A stretch of 64,000 nucleotides of DNA from Lithodes maja. Its lineage: Eukaryota > Arthropoda > Malacostraca > Decapoda > Lithodidae. Made by a program: the position numbers and the translations under genes. This document shows, one piece after another, positions 10,383-20,553 of this stretch. The stretch spans positions 45,141 through 109,140 of the forward strand of contig JBAKBP010006579.1 of the NCBI GenBank assembly GCA_037953745.1, given 5' to 3'. Position 1 is the stretch's first letter. Each line of letters starts with the position of its first letter. Under the pieces are notes generated by a model, which saw only the letters and a list, made by a program, of their open reading frames with translations, was not told the DNA's origin and made no database searches.

Positions 10383-11722
10383 CTAAATCCGGTCATCCTG
10401 CCAAGCCACAGATCCTTGAGGGGAATTAAAGTAGGTCTTGAGGTAGTTGCGTTGAGCCTTGGCAAGCAGGGTTGCAGTGTTGCGGGTCACGGGTGGGATG
10501 TTGTTTCCTACAGGTGGGTCAGTCCTCCAGGCGCCAGGTATGAGTTGGTGGGTGTGTGGGTCCTCTTGATCTACCTCTGATTGTGGTGGGCATCGGCCTC
10601 GTAGGATGTTGTGCAGAATGCATGAGGCCAACACAACAACCTCTACACGTTCAGGTTTTAGAGATATTGCAGTGTGGAAAACCCGGAAGCGGTTGGCAAG
10701 AATGCCAAAGGCGTTCTCTACCGTCCGACGGGCCCTGCTGATTCTGTAGTTGTATATTCGTTCCTGCTTCGTGAGGGATCGTAGGGGGTAGGGCTTCATC
10801 ATGTAGGCGCGTAGAGGGAATGCATCATCACCTACTAAGAAGTATTCCGTGGGTGGTCCAGTGGGATCGGTAGAGATGACCTCGGCGGTTGGCAGATTTG
10901 CGTCCTGTTTCTCAAGCAAGTTAGACAGACTGGTGTGTGCAAAGCCACCACCATCAGACTCTGACCTTATGGCACCAACGTCGACGTATATGAACTTGTA
11001 GTTGGAGTCAACAATTGCCATCAGGACAATGGAAAAAAACTTCTTGTAGTTGAAGTAATATGTGCCACCAAAGTTTGGGTTTCGGATCCGTATGTGTTTG
11101 CCATCAATGGCTCCTACACAATGCGGCAGATTCCATCGTTCCTCATAGCCGCTGGCAACCTCCTTCCATGCAGCAGGCGATTGTGGCGTCTTGATCTCCT
11201 GATCTCCGTAGACAGAAATGATGGCCTGGCAGGTGCCGGGAACAATTTGGCTGATGGTGTTGTGGGCAACACGAAAGTTGTATTGCAGGCTCTTATATGA
11301 ATCACCCGTAGCGAGGAAACGTAGGGTGATGGCCACCCGCAGACCAGGAGGAATGGGGGTTCCGCCAGAATGTAGGTTTCCTCTGAATGAGGGGTGTGAC
11401 ACGTTCAACTATCTCATCAAATCCCGATGAAGTTTTTGTATAGTTGTGGACATTCGGTGGCCAACTCTTTCATCAGCTTCTCATAATGGCCATGTTCAGG
11501 CCTTCATTGTAGATATGGCCACACCCACACTGTCCTCTTGCTCCTTTCATTCTTCTTCTCTTCTTCTTCTTCATGGATGTGGTTTGCTATTGCAAGCAGT
11601 TCTAACATTTCTATGTAGGAAATGATCCATTGCATGAGCCGGGTGTTATGCCTGTTCTCCGGTTTGATTAGGGAGTTCACCATCTTGAACTCCTCCAGGA
11701 TGTATTCCGTGATGTTCTTCAT
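10383..11722 (-). pseudogene. PIF/Harbinger DDE transposase (DDE domain intact, N-terminus broken)
   Basis: The largest open part (10383 to about 11350) encodes the HARBI1-like DDE_Tnp_4 nuclease: ITLRFLATGDSYKSLQYNF, HNTISQIV, GAIDGKHIRI (first Asp), VGDDAFPL (second Asp) and RRTVENAFGILANRFRVF (Glu). The enzyme would cut and join element ends at TTA/TAA targets. The start codon is at 11722. Three lesions lie upstream of the catalytic domain. A TGA falls at 11504-11506 where the left copy has CGT. About 25 bp are missing near 11425. One extra C in a run near 11360 shifts the frame relative to the left copy. An ~320-aa C-terminal protein with all three catalytic acids remains open, so the damage may be recent or partly sequencing error. 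Confidence 0.85.
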
Positions 11723-12211
11723 GGTGCCGAGTCAGGAGTGGGAATGGGAACGTTGTGGCCAGCCATGCCCTTTTCTAGTTCCCAGATTCCAACCAAGACA
11801 TACGTGGTTGACAAAGACTGTCTTTGTATGTGTTTGGACAGACGGGGTGTGCCTACGATTGTCCGGACACGGTCCACGTAATGCCTACAAACTCACAAGA
11901 CGTACAGCCTCAGCTACGTAGGTATTGTGGGGGCGTGGCCATGGGCGTGGCCTGTGTTCCCGCAAATCGGGCAGCCCAGACGGACTAACGGGGGACATGC
12001 TTACGCAAGTCGCAAGCACGTACGTAGCTCCATATGACTACATTACGTCTGACGTAACACTGGCCCCGTTACGGTACGTATGTCGGGAAGTGCAATAGTC
12101 TTCCTCTATACGGGCGTACACGGCCGGACTACGCCCGTCATTACACAAAATTGGCGATCACGCCTGACGGGAGCATACGGGAGCGATATACGTGAATGTG
12201 TGACCCCAGCA
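11251..12211 (-). repeat. Right arm of the Harbinger inverted repeat
   Basis: This is the mirror of 6978-7956, differing by scattered substitutions and small indels. It ends CCCCAGCA/TTA at 12205-12214. Confidence 0.92.
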
Positions 12212-12265
12212 TTAAAGTCACCAAGCTAACGGCCCGAACAACTTAACCCCCCCCCCCCTCCCCCC

Positions 12266-12322
12266 TTAACATCAATGTCTACAGCTCCAATTTCCTTCTA
12301 GCCTGAAACTAGCAAATGGTCT
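12266..12322 (-). repeat. Family F MITE, single end
   Basis: CATCAATGTCTACAGCTCC followed by CTTCTAGCCTGAAACTAGC matches the right end of complete family F copies at 21032 and 38407. The body is missing. Confidence 0.65.
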
Positions 12323-12334
12323 AATAAGTGATAT

Positions 12335-12503
12335 AGTTACTCATAAAATACTTATATATACCAATAAGTTGATAATGTTACAATATATTTTTACATTTTA
12401 CATTCATAAAGAGTCCACTAATATACTAGGTTAAGCTAGGTTAGGTTTGGTTAAAAATATTGTTCAGTGTTTCTTAGTAAATAGGCATCAGAAAAACAGT
12501 TTG
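12335..12503 (+). repeat. Duplicated segment H, copy 1, with telomere-like TTAGG
   Basis: It is collinear with 13916-14083 (GATAATGTTACAATATAT, AGTCCACTA, AGGTTAGGTTTGG, GTTTCTTAGTAAATAGGCATC). Confidence 0.8.
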
Positions 12504-12733
12504 TGTCATATAGAGTTTGCGAATATTTTCTAGCGGTTTTCGGTATTCATATGGTATCTAGCGACTTATGAGAACGGATCTAGCGGGATTATAGGGCTTG
12601 ATTTAGCGGGATGATAGGGCTTGATTCGGCAACCCTGCTTGTGCTATCGGGACCTGTCAACGCTCACTTATAGCACTGATAAGTAAGGAGGACCCCTAGT
12701 GAGAGGCGGTGGTTGTACTGTATGTAACGAATG

Positions 12734-12734
12734 G

Positions 12735-12822
<88 letters not shown>
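12734..12822. repeat. (GT)n(GA)n microsatellite
   Basis: A GT run passes directly into about 75 bp of GA. Confidence 0.97.
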
Positions 12823-12823
<1 letters not shown>

Positions 12824-13054
12824 GAAAAGAAAATATATTACTTGCACAAACTATGCTAAGAACTAATAATAAATACAATTGCATACATATTGGTTTCACT
12901 GAAAGGTGAAAAATGCTCAGTATGTTGATATTATATTAAGTTTCCATATTCAAGTTCATTCCCAATAGCCTACCTGGATAAAGGGTTGAATCTCTGCAGG
13001 GATAGATGTAAGTATGTGGTCCTATACTTAGACTATACTCGGTTTCATATGGAA

Positions 13055-13632
13055 GGTGTTGGGCGAGATAAATCGAATGGCACCATGTAGAATTAATTTG
13101 GAATTTTAGTTTGGGCTACAAAAGACTTTAACATGTTGAACAAATTCTCATTTCGGGCGTTTCTGGAGTTCGATTAAAAACCTAAATTCTAAAGTAATGG
13201 TCCGATTTTAATGTTGTTTGTGCCTTTGGATTTAGCGGGTGAAAGTGTACTAGTGGCAGAAAATTGAGCAAAATCCATACATAAATAACCCGTCCATGGG
13301 TGATTTAGAATATTTCATAATATGGTAAAAAAAAAAAAAAATATATATATATATAATAAATACACCATTGGAATCGCAACGACGAGAGGAATCAATATAT
13401 ACACTTGAAAACTAAAAACAATCAAAATAAAACATAGGTCTAATGGGCCTAAAAATAGTCTAAATAAAAAAAATATATATACCATTGGAATTGCAACGAC
13501 GAGAGGAATCCATACATACTTTTGAACACACATTTAAACATGACATGCCAAGGTACTCGGCTTCGCTTTTAAAACAAATAACGTTTGATTCTGGGTGAAT
13601 GACTTTTCGAAAATAGAATCTACGACCTAAAT
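13055..13632 (+). repeat. Repeat G, copy 1 (circularly permuted)
   Basis: It shares TAGTTTGGGCTAC, AATGGTCCGATTTTAAT, ATACATAAATAAC and GCAACGACGAGAGGAATC with 63059-63521. The CGAATGGCACCA segment, however, comes first here and last there. A ~115-bp block is internally duplicated (13360-13400 and 13480-13515). Confidence 0.8.
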
Positions 13633-13788
13633 AGCACGAAAGGTATACATATTGACGAAGAAATGGGGCGAAAGGTCTTAAAATCGACTAACTATTGGGG
13701 CAAACATCTTAGGATCTGAAAACTAATGGGGCTAAACATGAGGGAGAAAGTGGTCCAGAAAACCGGCCCAATCCCCTCTCAATGTAAT
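13629..13788 (-). repeat. Family A MITE, partial, reverse
   Basis: ACCTAAATAGCACGAAAGG and GGGGCTAAACATGAGGGAG are the reversed family A left half, joined directly to repeat G. Confidence 0.7.
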
Positions 13789-13915
13789 TAAACTTACCCT
13801 ACGTATCTCCGTCTAACTCCTAAGGATAGCACAGAATGAGGGTTTGACAACATCTAGAGGCATGGGCATCAATATGGAGTTACCAAGGTATAATCCTGTG
13901 TAGCGGGTAGACCTG

Positions 13916-14083
13916 TACATATATATCAATAATTTGGTAATGTTACAATATATTTTATAATTTTACATTCATACATAGTCCACTATATAATATACTAAGT
14001 TAGGTTAGGTTAGGGTTTGGTTAGGTTAGGTTAAAGATATTGTTCAATGTTTCTTAGTAAATAGGCATCTGAAAAACAGTTCT
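13916..14083 (+). repeat. Duplicated segment H, copy 2, with (TTAGG)n
   Basis: It matches 12335-12503. The TTAGG run at 13998-14031 is longer here, which suggests expansion after duplication. Confidence 0.8.
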
Positions 14084-14259
14084 ACCCGGTACGCAGGATC
14101 TTATCGTTACTAACACGTAAATATTAATGTAATTTTAAGAGAACATTTTAAAAAGTTTCGCGCTGTGTCTTATTCTTAATGAACAATAATATATCAAATA
14201 GATGTATGTATGTATAGGATACGAATCAGTGACTGAATTTGTTTGTAAAGATTAAAACC

Positions 14260-14260
<1 letters not shown>

Positions 14261-14303
<43 letters not shown>

Positions 14304-14331
14304 GGAGAGATAGAGAGAGAGAGAGAGAGAG
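14261..14331. repeat. (AT)n and (GA)n microsatellite
   Basis: TA repeats run from 14261 to 14300 and GA repeats to 14331. Confidence 0.95.
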
Positions 14332-14522
14332 CGAGAGAACCAAAACATGACTAACCTGATCAAGTTTCAATTTTAGTCATGATCGTTCCATTATACTGCG
14401 AGCCAGAACAAAAACCCTTGCGGACAGGATTTGGTTATGCAGCCTTCATAGAGTTAATGACTGCAACATGACTGGTGAAGGGGGTGGCCCGGATGATGGA
14501 TTGTTGGAATGAACGATAACGC

Positions 14523-14662
14523 TTAAGGGGTCGTTGGTTAACTTTTTGGTAGATTTTTTTCATTTATTGATTATTTATTTTTTTAGTTTCCTCCCTAGAC
14601 CTCCATCAAACTTAAAAAAACATCCCTCACATCCCCCTTCTAGATTAATTTGTACACCTATG
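14523..14662 (-). repeat. Family A MITE, partial, reverse
   Basis: TTAAGGGG at 14523 is followed by GTTTCCTCCCTAGACCTCCATCAAAC, the family 3' part in reverse. It ends before the hairpin core. Confidence 0.75.
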
Positions 14663-15376
14663 TCACCTTAAGTTTACGTTTATGTTGAGGGACACGCAGA
14701 GGGCCGGTCTCGGGCGGAATGATATGCGGGGGTTGTGCATGACTAGTGGTTGGGGAACAGGATCAGGAGAAGGATCAGGATTAGGGATGTAATGATTGAC
14801 GATCCTAGTTCTAAAAAGAATCAAGAGTGGGGCTATTAACTACATGAAATGAGAGGTGTTCTACCCTTGGATGCTGCGGGGAAAAAATGGTTGTTTAAAA
14901 TATTCAAGCGGTCAGACTACAATTGCTCGTAAAAATTGACGGAAAAATCGCTCGTGTCACACCGGCTTTAAGTAGACATATTATCCAGGGGTCTACAGCA
15001 ACCTGTGGATCGTGCCAGAGGTGTCCCGCGAATGCGCTGCGATCGCGGGAAATTCAAACCTAATCCCAAATACAGTACCTCTTAATTTATTCATACGAGG
15101 TTCTATAACTAAACTAACTTGGCCAAGATATTATTATACAGTTCTAAATTAATTAAGATTAATAATTATTTACAATATATACACTCACCAGACTCTGGTA
15201 GGAATTGGTTCACTCTATTGAGGTTACCCTAAACGAAGGTTGTTGTCGGTATAGTCAAGTTATTTCTCACACTAGTTAAACATAGGACTTCAGAGGCTAT
15301 CAACCCTTCTGGATTTTCAAAGCCAGTACACTGTAAATCAAGAATAGCGTCAGAACTGGAGCCCCGGTACCTTGTA
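14663..15376. other. Non-coding stretch without a recognisable gene
   Basis: It contains a GC-rich inverted repeat (CCCGCGA..TCGCGGG, 15026-15051). A reversed piece of repeat I lies near 15292-15370. Nothing else was identified. Confidence 0.55.
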
Positions 15377-15590
15377 TTAACCCCTTCAGTACCGGTACCG
15401 TCCTTTTAACTTTATTCCGGCTACTATTATACGATTGTATTCAGTTTCAATAGAGCCTCAAGTAATTAGCAGGCTTCGATATATCTCACTTAACCCTTTT
15501 TACTACCACAGATTCTTCTTATGCTGCACACAATCGTCTAAATATAGCTAGAATAAACTAAGAAGACGTCGCCGGTACAGAAGTGGTTAT
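15377..15590 (+). repeat. Family C MITE, near complete
   Basis: It starts TTAACCCCTTCAGTACCGG and ends GACGTCGCCGGTACAGAAGTGG, inverted matches. The internal landmarks are CACAGATTCTTCTTATGCTGC and ATCGTCTAAATATAGC. Confidence 0.88.
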
Positions 15591-15643
15591 AATGTCTACA
15601 GCTCAACTTCCTTATATCCCAAACTTCGCAAATGGTCAATTGC
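15590..15643 (-). repeat. Family F MITE, single end
   Basis: AATGTCTACAGCTCAACTTCC then CGCAAATGGTCAATTG is the family F right terminus, abutting family C. Confidence 0.65.
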
Positions 15644-15787
15644 ATTGTCTCGTTTGGATTCGATACTGATTCAAATGAGTGTGTAGTTATTAGTGTTCAT
15701 AAATGTACAATATATGCAGCCTACTGTAGGTTAGTTAAGGCTTCACCATCTTAAGGTTAGCTAAGTGCATGAATAAATACAATTGTC

Positions 15788-15960
15788 CTGACGCTATTCT
15801 TGACTTACAGTGTGCTGGCTTAATAATGAATACATGTGGTACTCCAAGGACTCGAACCTAGGATACTCACACCGAAATTCCGTACACTAAGCATTAGGCT
15901 AGCAAGACAGTTAAAGGTTTAGGCACAAGCAAGGGTTGATAGCCTCTGAATTCATATTAC
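15788..15960 (+). repeat. Repeat I interrupted by a SINE
   Basis: TCCTGACGCTATTCTTGAC and GTGTGCTGGCTTAATAAT lie on one side and GGGTTGATAGCCTCTGAA on the other. Uninterrupted copies at 38690 and 43533 have only CCAGAA between these parts. Confidence 0.8.
15829..15932 (-). repeat. tRNA-derived SINE (S family), nested
   Basis: On the minus strand an A-box-like TAGCCTAATGCTTAGTG is followed by B box GGTTCGAGTCC. AACCTTTAACTGTCTTG precedes the tRNA-like part and ACCACATGTATTC follows it. Confidence 0.8.
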
Positions 15961-16501
15961 AACTAACAATTTATAGCATACACATCCGAACACACACACA
16001 CACGAACTGGCGCAGAGGTGGACGCAGGCGCGGCGAAGATGACCAAAACTATTATTGACAGTTTTCATGGTTCTACTTCTGCGAGAGTGTCGCCACACAA
16101 CATACCAACGTGAAAAAGTACAACCTACAACATATCAACAGGGGGAAGTGCTACAGTACTAGGAGCGATGGTAATCCAAGGAAATCTCCGAGTTCTGGTG
16201 ATGGAGAGAACGGAAGTCAACACCAATGGCCGCCCTTCCTTCGCCAGCCAGATCAGGTGAGGTGAAGATATTGAGGGATAACAGCGGCCCCTCGTAGCTA
16301 CTTTCTACTGTTTCCTATTTTCTGAAGAGTGTAGAGAGGGGAGAAGGGGTGTTGGAGAGAGGAAACTGTTGGAGTGGCTTTGTTATGCGTGCTAGTAGCC
16401 CCCAGACCACGGTCACACAGTGTTGCCAATTTAGCTACTTTCCCGCTAGATCGAGAGGTATTTACTTCGATCTAGAGGCAAATTTTTACAACTTTCGACA
16501 T
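15961..16501. other. Non-coding stretch without a recognisable gene
   Basis: A short AC run lies at 15989-16003. No open frame with recognisable content and no repeat end was seen. Confidence 0.55.
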
Positions 16502-16845
16502 GCATTCGAGCGATATTGTAGTGATTTTGCCAGTATTGTACCGATTTTCGGCATTTTACAGCGATATTGTAGAGATTTTGCCATTATTGTAGCGATTTTC
16601 GAGCGATATCGTAGAGATTTTGCCATTAGTGTAGCGATTTTCTGCATTTGAGAGCGAAATTGTAGAGATTTTGCCATTATTCTAGCGATTTTCGAGTGAT
16701 CGTAGAGATTTTGCCATTAGTGTAGCGATTTTCGGCATTTTAGAGCGATATTGTAGAGATTTTGCCAGTATTGCAGCGATTTTTGGCATTTTAGAAAGAT
16801 ATCCAAGAGATTTTGTCAGTATTGTAGCGATTTTCAGCATTTATT
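16502..16845 (+). repeat. Degenerate ~42-bp tandem repeat
   Basis: GTAGAGATTTTGCCATTATTG and TAGCGATTTTCGAGCGATAT alternate about eight times with indels. Confidence 0.85.
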
Positions 16846-16931
16846 TACTATCTAGCGGACTTGTTAACCCTGCCACGATAGCTTGGGGCCGCAAACTACC
16901 GTACCACACTTCAAACAGATAACGACTGCTA

Positions 16932-17147
16932 TTAACCACTTCTGTACCGGCGACGTCTTTCGTAATTTATTTTAGCTATTTTTAGACGATTGTTTGCAGC
17001 TTAGGAAGGATCTGTGGTAATGAAAAAGGTTAATTAAGATATTTCGAAACCTGTTAATTGCTGGAGCCCCTTCTTAAACTGAATATCATCGTCTAAATAG
17101 AGATTGATTACAAATTTAATAGACGTCTCCGGTACAGAATGGGTTAA
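16932..17147 (+). repeat. Family C MITE, complete
   Basis: TTAACCACTTCTGTACCGG at the left and CCGGTACAGAATGGGTTAA at the right. The final TTAA (17144-17147) is also the start of the next element. Confidence 0.88.
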
Positions 17148-17330
17148 CCCTTTGAAAATTTTGACGCGTTTGACAGTGTATTCTGGCTATCATGAGACGA
17201 TTTTATGCAGTTTAGGAAGGATGTCTATAGGACTCAGAGGGGTAAATACGATCCCGATTAACCCTTTAGTAGCTCCCAGACGATCTTCCTAAACTTAATA
17301 TAATAATTTAGTGAACGTGTCTCGATCCTC
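17144..17330 (+). repeat. Family C-like MITE variant
   Basis: TTAACCCTTTGAAAATTTTGACGCG opens it, with the family C internal parts (AGACGATTTTATGCAG, TAGGAAGGAT, CTTCCTAAAC). It ends in CCTCAAAGTG, the counterpart of its own left end. Confidence 0.75.
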
Positions 17331-17370
17331 AAAGTGTTCGATATTTGAGTAAATTTATACAGATGGTTTT

Positions 17371-17570
17371 TTAATTCAGGGGAGATAGGTCGTTTTTCTG
17401 GGCCCCCTTCTCCCTCATGTTTAGGCTCATTTGTTTTCAGATTCTAAAATGTTTGCACCATTAGTGTGTCGATTTTAAGAACGTTCGTCCTATTTCTCTG
17501 TCAATATTAAGATCTATTTAGGTGTCGATATTTTTCCTGGCGAACGATAGTGAGCCTGTATCGGCCGGTT
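17371..17570 (+). repeat. Family A MITE, 5' half
   Basis: TTCAGGGGAGATAGG to GGCGAACGATAGTGAGCC, then truncated by an AC microsatellite. Confidence 0.78.
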
Positions 17571-17573
17571 CTT

Positions 17574-17627
17574 CCACACACACACACACATACCAATACA
17601 CTCACACACACACACACACCAACAAAT

Positions 17628-17658
<31 letters not shown>

Positions 17659-17690
17659 TACATACACAAACACACACACAAGCTCTCTCC
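17574..17690. repeat. (AC)n-rich microsatellite
   Basis: Imperfect AC repeats with ACAT interruptions. Confidence 0.95.
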
Positions 17691-17750
17691 TTCTCACTTG
17701 TCTATGATGCAGGGTACAGGTGTTACGGTAATAATTGTCCAGCAGAGTCA

Positions 17751-18120
17751 TTAAGGGGAGATGGGCTGGTGTTTCTGGTCTCCCTTCTCTCTCGTGTTTA
17801 GCCCCATTAGTTTTCAGATTTTAAAACGTTTGGCACATTAGCTTGACAATTTTAACACCTTTCGCCCTATTTTGTTGTCAATATTAAGACCTTTAGTGCC
17901 ATTTAGGTGTCTATTTTTTCCTGGCGAGCGATAGCGATCCTGAAATTTCAAGAGGAACCGGCCTTCGGCCGGGAATTTTTTCTACCGAAAAATGTACACA
18001 TTTATCTTGAAGGGGGTCTAGGGGGTGTTTTTCTAAGCTTGATGGAGGTCTAGCGAGGACACTAAGAAATAAAGGAATATATGAATTAATAGACCAAAAA
18101 AATGGCCCACCTACCCTTAA
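17751..18120 (+). repeat. Family A MITE, complete 370-bp reference copy
   Basis: It runs TTAAGGGGAGATGGG to CCCACCTACCCTTAA. It contains CATTTAGGTGTC, GGCGAGCGATAGCGATCC and the CCGGCCTTCGGCCGG hairpin. A ~85-bp sequence ending GTCCAGCAGAGTCATTAAG occurs both before it (17670-17755) and after it (18135-18223). Confidence 0.92.
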
Positions 18121-18540
18121 TCACACCCACACACACATACCAACACACACTAGCTCTCTCCTTCTCACTTGTCTATCATGCAAGGTGGTGTTGATAATTG
18201 TCCAGCAGAGTCATTAAGGTGGTCAGGGCTGGGTGACCGTCGCTAGGCCATGCATGTTTAACGAGGGCTACTGTATCTTGGCTCGTACCAGTGGGGAGGC
18301 CATGTACAGTAACTCATAGAAATTCAAGGACCCCGTTATGTTTGTCTGTATGCATATATAACTATCTGGATTTATTTTTGGATGAAACTTGCTTTTCAAT
18401 AAATATTAGGTATCGTTTTGTTGTTGATGAAACCAAAATTATATTCATCTGTTCGTTTCCAGAGATATACTTCCATAATTAGAAATAGGTGATGTCCACG
18501 AATATTCATTAGTGACTATTATTATTTGATTAGACTAACC

Positions 18541-18585
18541 TAGCTAAACTAACCTAACCTAACCTAACCTAACCTAACCTAAATT
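18541..18585 (-). repeat. Interstitial telomere-like (CCTAA)n
   Basis: Seven or so CCTAA units, the complement of the arthropod telomere repeat TTAGG. Confidence 0.9.
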
Positions 18586-18609
18586 AATTTTCTATAACAA
18601 AAATACAAG

Positions 18610-18690
18610 CACAACAATATTGTATTGTGCTGGGATCGAACGCTCGACCTCTTGGGTGGGAGGCCTAGTCGTTAGCTCTAGTTATCGGAC
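18610..18690 (-). repeat. tRNA-like sequence (SINE remnant)
   Basis: On the minus strand GATAACTAGAGCTAACGACTAGG resembles an A box and D arm, and GCGTTCGATCCCAGC resembles a B box and T arm. No clean cloverleaf can be drawn. Confidence 0.5.
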
Positions 18691-18699
18691 GCCTGTTGG

Positions 18700-19906
18700 A
18701 CGCGTTTTGAAAGGCCTATTTAAAGGAGAGAAATTCAGAGTAGTCGCGCATGCGCAGATCCACATGGAACGGTCGCACCAGCACTGGCGCTGTCTACATG
18801 GCGATATTATTTAGTATAACAGCGATAGCAACAGGATAGCAGAGATTGTGATAGTAGCGATCGAGCACAACAGATAGCGATAGCGGCGGTGGTGGTAGTG
18901 GCGACATCAGAGTTAGGGACGGTAAGGAGAGAGACAGTCAGAGCTTACCACCGGCGCCACCCCCACTTGAAGTGATTATTGGCGGTCACTGCTACGATTA
19001 TGTCCCTCTTTGTTGTCTGTGTGGTACCGCTCACGCTCCTCTCGACGGTGTCAAGGGGGCGGTGGGCTCTCTTCTGGGTTCTAGAGTCGTTTCGCCTCAC
19101 AACCACTTTGCCTTTTAGTTAGTACAAAGGAGTACAAAGGAAATCAAGCAACAGCAGGTCCAGCGACCCCTCAAGGTTGCTTGCCCTCCAAATCACTGAT
19201 GGTCAAGACTGTGTCCAAACAGTGGTTTAGAGTGGGTAAGGGAAAATGTCATGGGCAAAGGTAAATATCGAACACATGCATCATAGAGACTCGTTTGCCT
19301 TGGTCGGCACCTATCTAGGGGAGACAAACTTATATAAATCCGGGTGGATGGGACTCGTCAGCTTTTGTCGGCAACCTCTCTAGGGGAGCAAATCTTATAA
19401 AAATCCATGCTACTTACCTAAGGGTAATGCAGGTTAGTGGATGGACTAGCCACCAACCACTGTAGACAAATATAGCTAAAACTATACATACAGTAGAAGG
19501 CCTTGAAGTCGGACGGACCCTAAATAGAGTGGTCAATCCTGTGAGTCTTTCAGTAAACTGGCATGGGTTGTCCCTCTTACAGGGGATATGTCCGCTTGGG
19601 GGAATTATGTGTATGGCCACCCTCATTAAGGGGAGATGGCGTCTGGCAAGATAGATAGATAGATGCACAAAATACCCGAACACGGTTGCAATGAATAAGG
19701 TGGGTGCCGGACCAGCCATATGATTCCTGCCTTGTGTTAACCCACTGCAGAGTTTAGTGTTTGACGAGGTGATGTGGGCGAGACTGTTCAAACAAGGGTC
19801 CTGATGATTGGCACGTGTGTGTGTTCACCTCGGAGGCTACTGACACTCAACACTTCTTGGTAGAAACGAGGAAACGTCAGGAGAATACTGATTTACCAAG
19901 CATTGT
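18700..19906. other. Long non-coding stretch without a recognisable gene
   Basis: A ~60-bp segment (GACTCGT..TCTAGGGGAG..AAATCC) is tandemly duplicated at 19289-19343 and 19351-19405. A short TTAAGGGGAGATGG family A start and ATAG repeats lie near 19624-19660. Nothing protein-like was recognised. Confidence 0.55.
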
Positions 19907-19990
19907 GTGGCATGTGGTGCAGTGGTTAGCACGCTCGGCTCTCAACCAAGATGCCCCGGGCTCGATTCCCAGGCAGAGCGAGACGAATGG
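19907..19990 (+). repeat. tRNA-Glu(CTC)-like SINE head
   Basis: GTGGTGCAGTGGTTAGCAC (A box region), a 7-base loop CTCTCAA giving anticodon CTC in a one-mismatch stem, then GGGCTCGATTCCC (B box). It aligns along its length with tRNA-Glu but lacks a paired acceptor stem, so it is a SINE head, not a tRNA gene. Confidence 0.7.
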
Positions 19991-19997
19991 GCGTGTA

Positions 19998-20553
19998 GCA
20001 ATTAAAAGGCTGCAGACTATCTCAATGCATTCGTTTACCTACAACAGATCCTTCATAAATTGCACAAAACCATCTAGATAAAGATAAAATGGAATGGTGA
20101 TGGGCTGGTCTATCAGAGTGAGAACTGAGCGATCTCTGCCATACCCATAGCTTACTCCGACTGTTCCTTTTACTTATGTCTTTCCTAGATCTCAAGTGAC
20201 GGCGTCTTTTCCGTGGATTGACCTCCCAATCTACCAAGATTGGAAGCCAAAGCGTCACATTTTTCCTTTGCCCCCTCAACTTTCTCTTCATAATTGCTGA
20301 GGGGCACAGGGCCCTGGGTGGGGCTTTGGTTTCCCGGGCGTTTCCGCACCCTCCTCCGCTCCCCGCTATGGAGTGGCTTCGGTCACCCAGGCTTTATTGT
20401 GGTAGGCAGGGAGGGTTCTGTGGGGGCGCTCGGTTATGGCCTTGGCCTTGCTCGGGGCCTTGGGGCTGTTCGGCCAGGTAGCTTGGGGAACAACAACAAC
20501 AACAACAAGATAGAATGGAATTAAGAAGACGTCGCTGGTACAGAAGGGGTTAA
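19998..20553 (+). repeat. Family C MITE, split by a retroelement
   Basis: The part 19998-20095 (CAATTAAAAGGCTGCAG, CAGATCCTTCATAAATTGCAC) and the part 20508-20553 (AAGACGTCGCTGGTACAGAAGG then TTAA) together make a 3' family C half. Confidence 0.82.
20096..20507 (+). mobile_element. Retroelement 3' end with (CAA)n tail
   Basis: The insertion ends in CAA repeats and is flanked by AGATAAAATGGAAT (20082-20095) and AGATAGAATGGAAT (20508-20521), a 14-bp target duplication with one mismatch. The interior is GC-rich with LINE-3'UTR character; its clade is unknown to me. An open frame here ends in Asn codons from the tail and is not convincing. Confidence 0.75.

Larger units (their letters stand above)
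6978..12211. mobile_element. PIF/Harbinger-type DNA transposon, fold-back composite
   Basis: Both termini read TGCTGGGKTCACACATTCAC as inverted repeats, and each is flanked by TTA (6975-6977 and 12212-12214), the 3-bp target duplication typical of Harbinger. The terminal arms extend for ~0.96 kb and include the start of a transposase gene on each side. Inside are a MADF-like exon on the minus strand, a 200-N gap, a plus-strand second exon and a minus-strand DDE transposase. Normally one transposase and one Myb/MADF gene are expected, so the element is rearranged or misassembled at the gap. Confidence 0.88.

Noticed and set aside
13996..14033. Telomere boundary at the TTAGG run
   Set aside because: The run lies inside a duplicated segment (12335 and 13916) and is short.
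18541..18585. Chromosome end marked by (CCTAA)n
   Set aside because: Only ~45 bp, with complex sequence on both sides; it is an interstitial telomere-like tract.
20294..20524. 76-codon open frame ending in poly-Asn
   Set aside because: It lies in a retroelement 3' end whose CAA tail encodes the Asn run; there is no recognisable domain.
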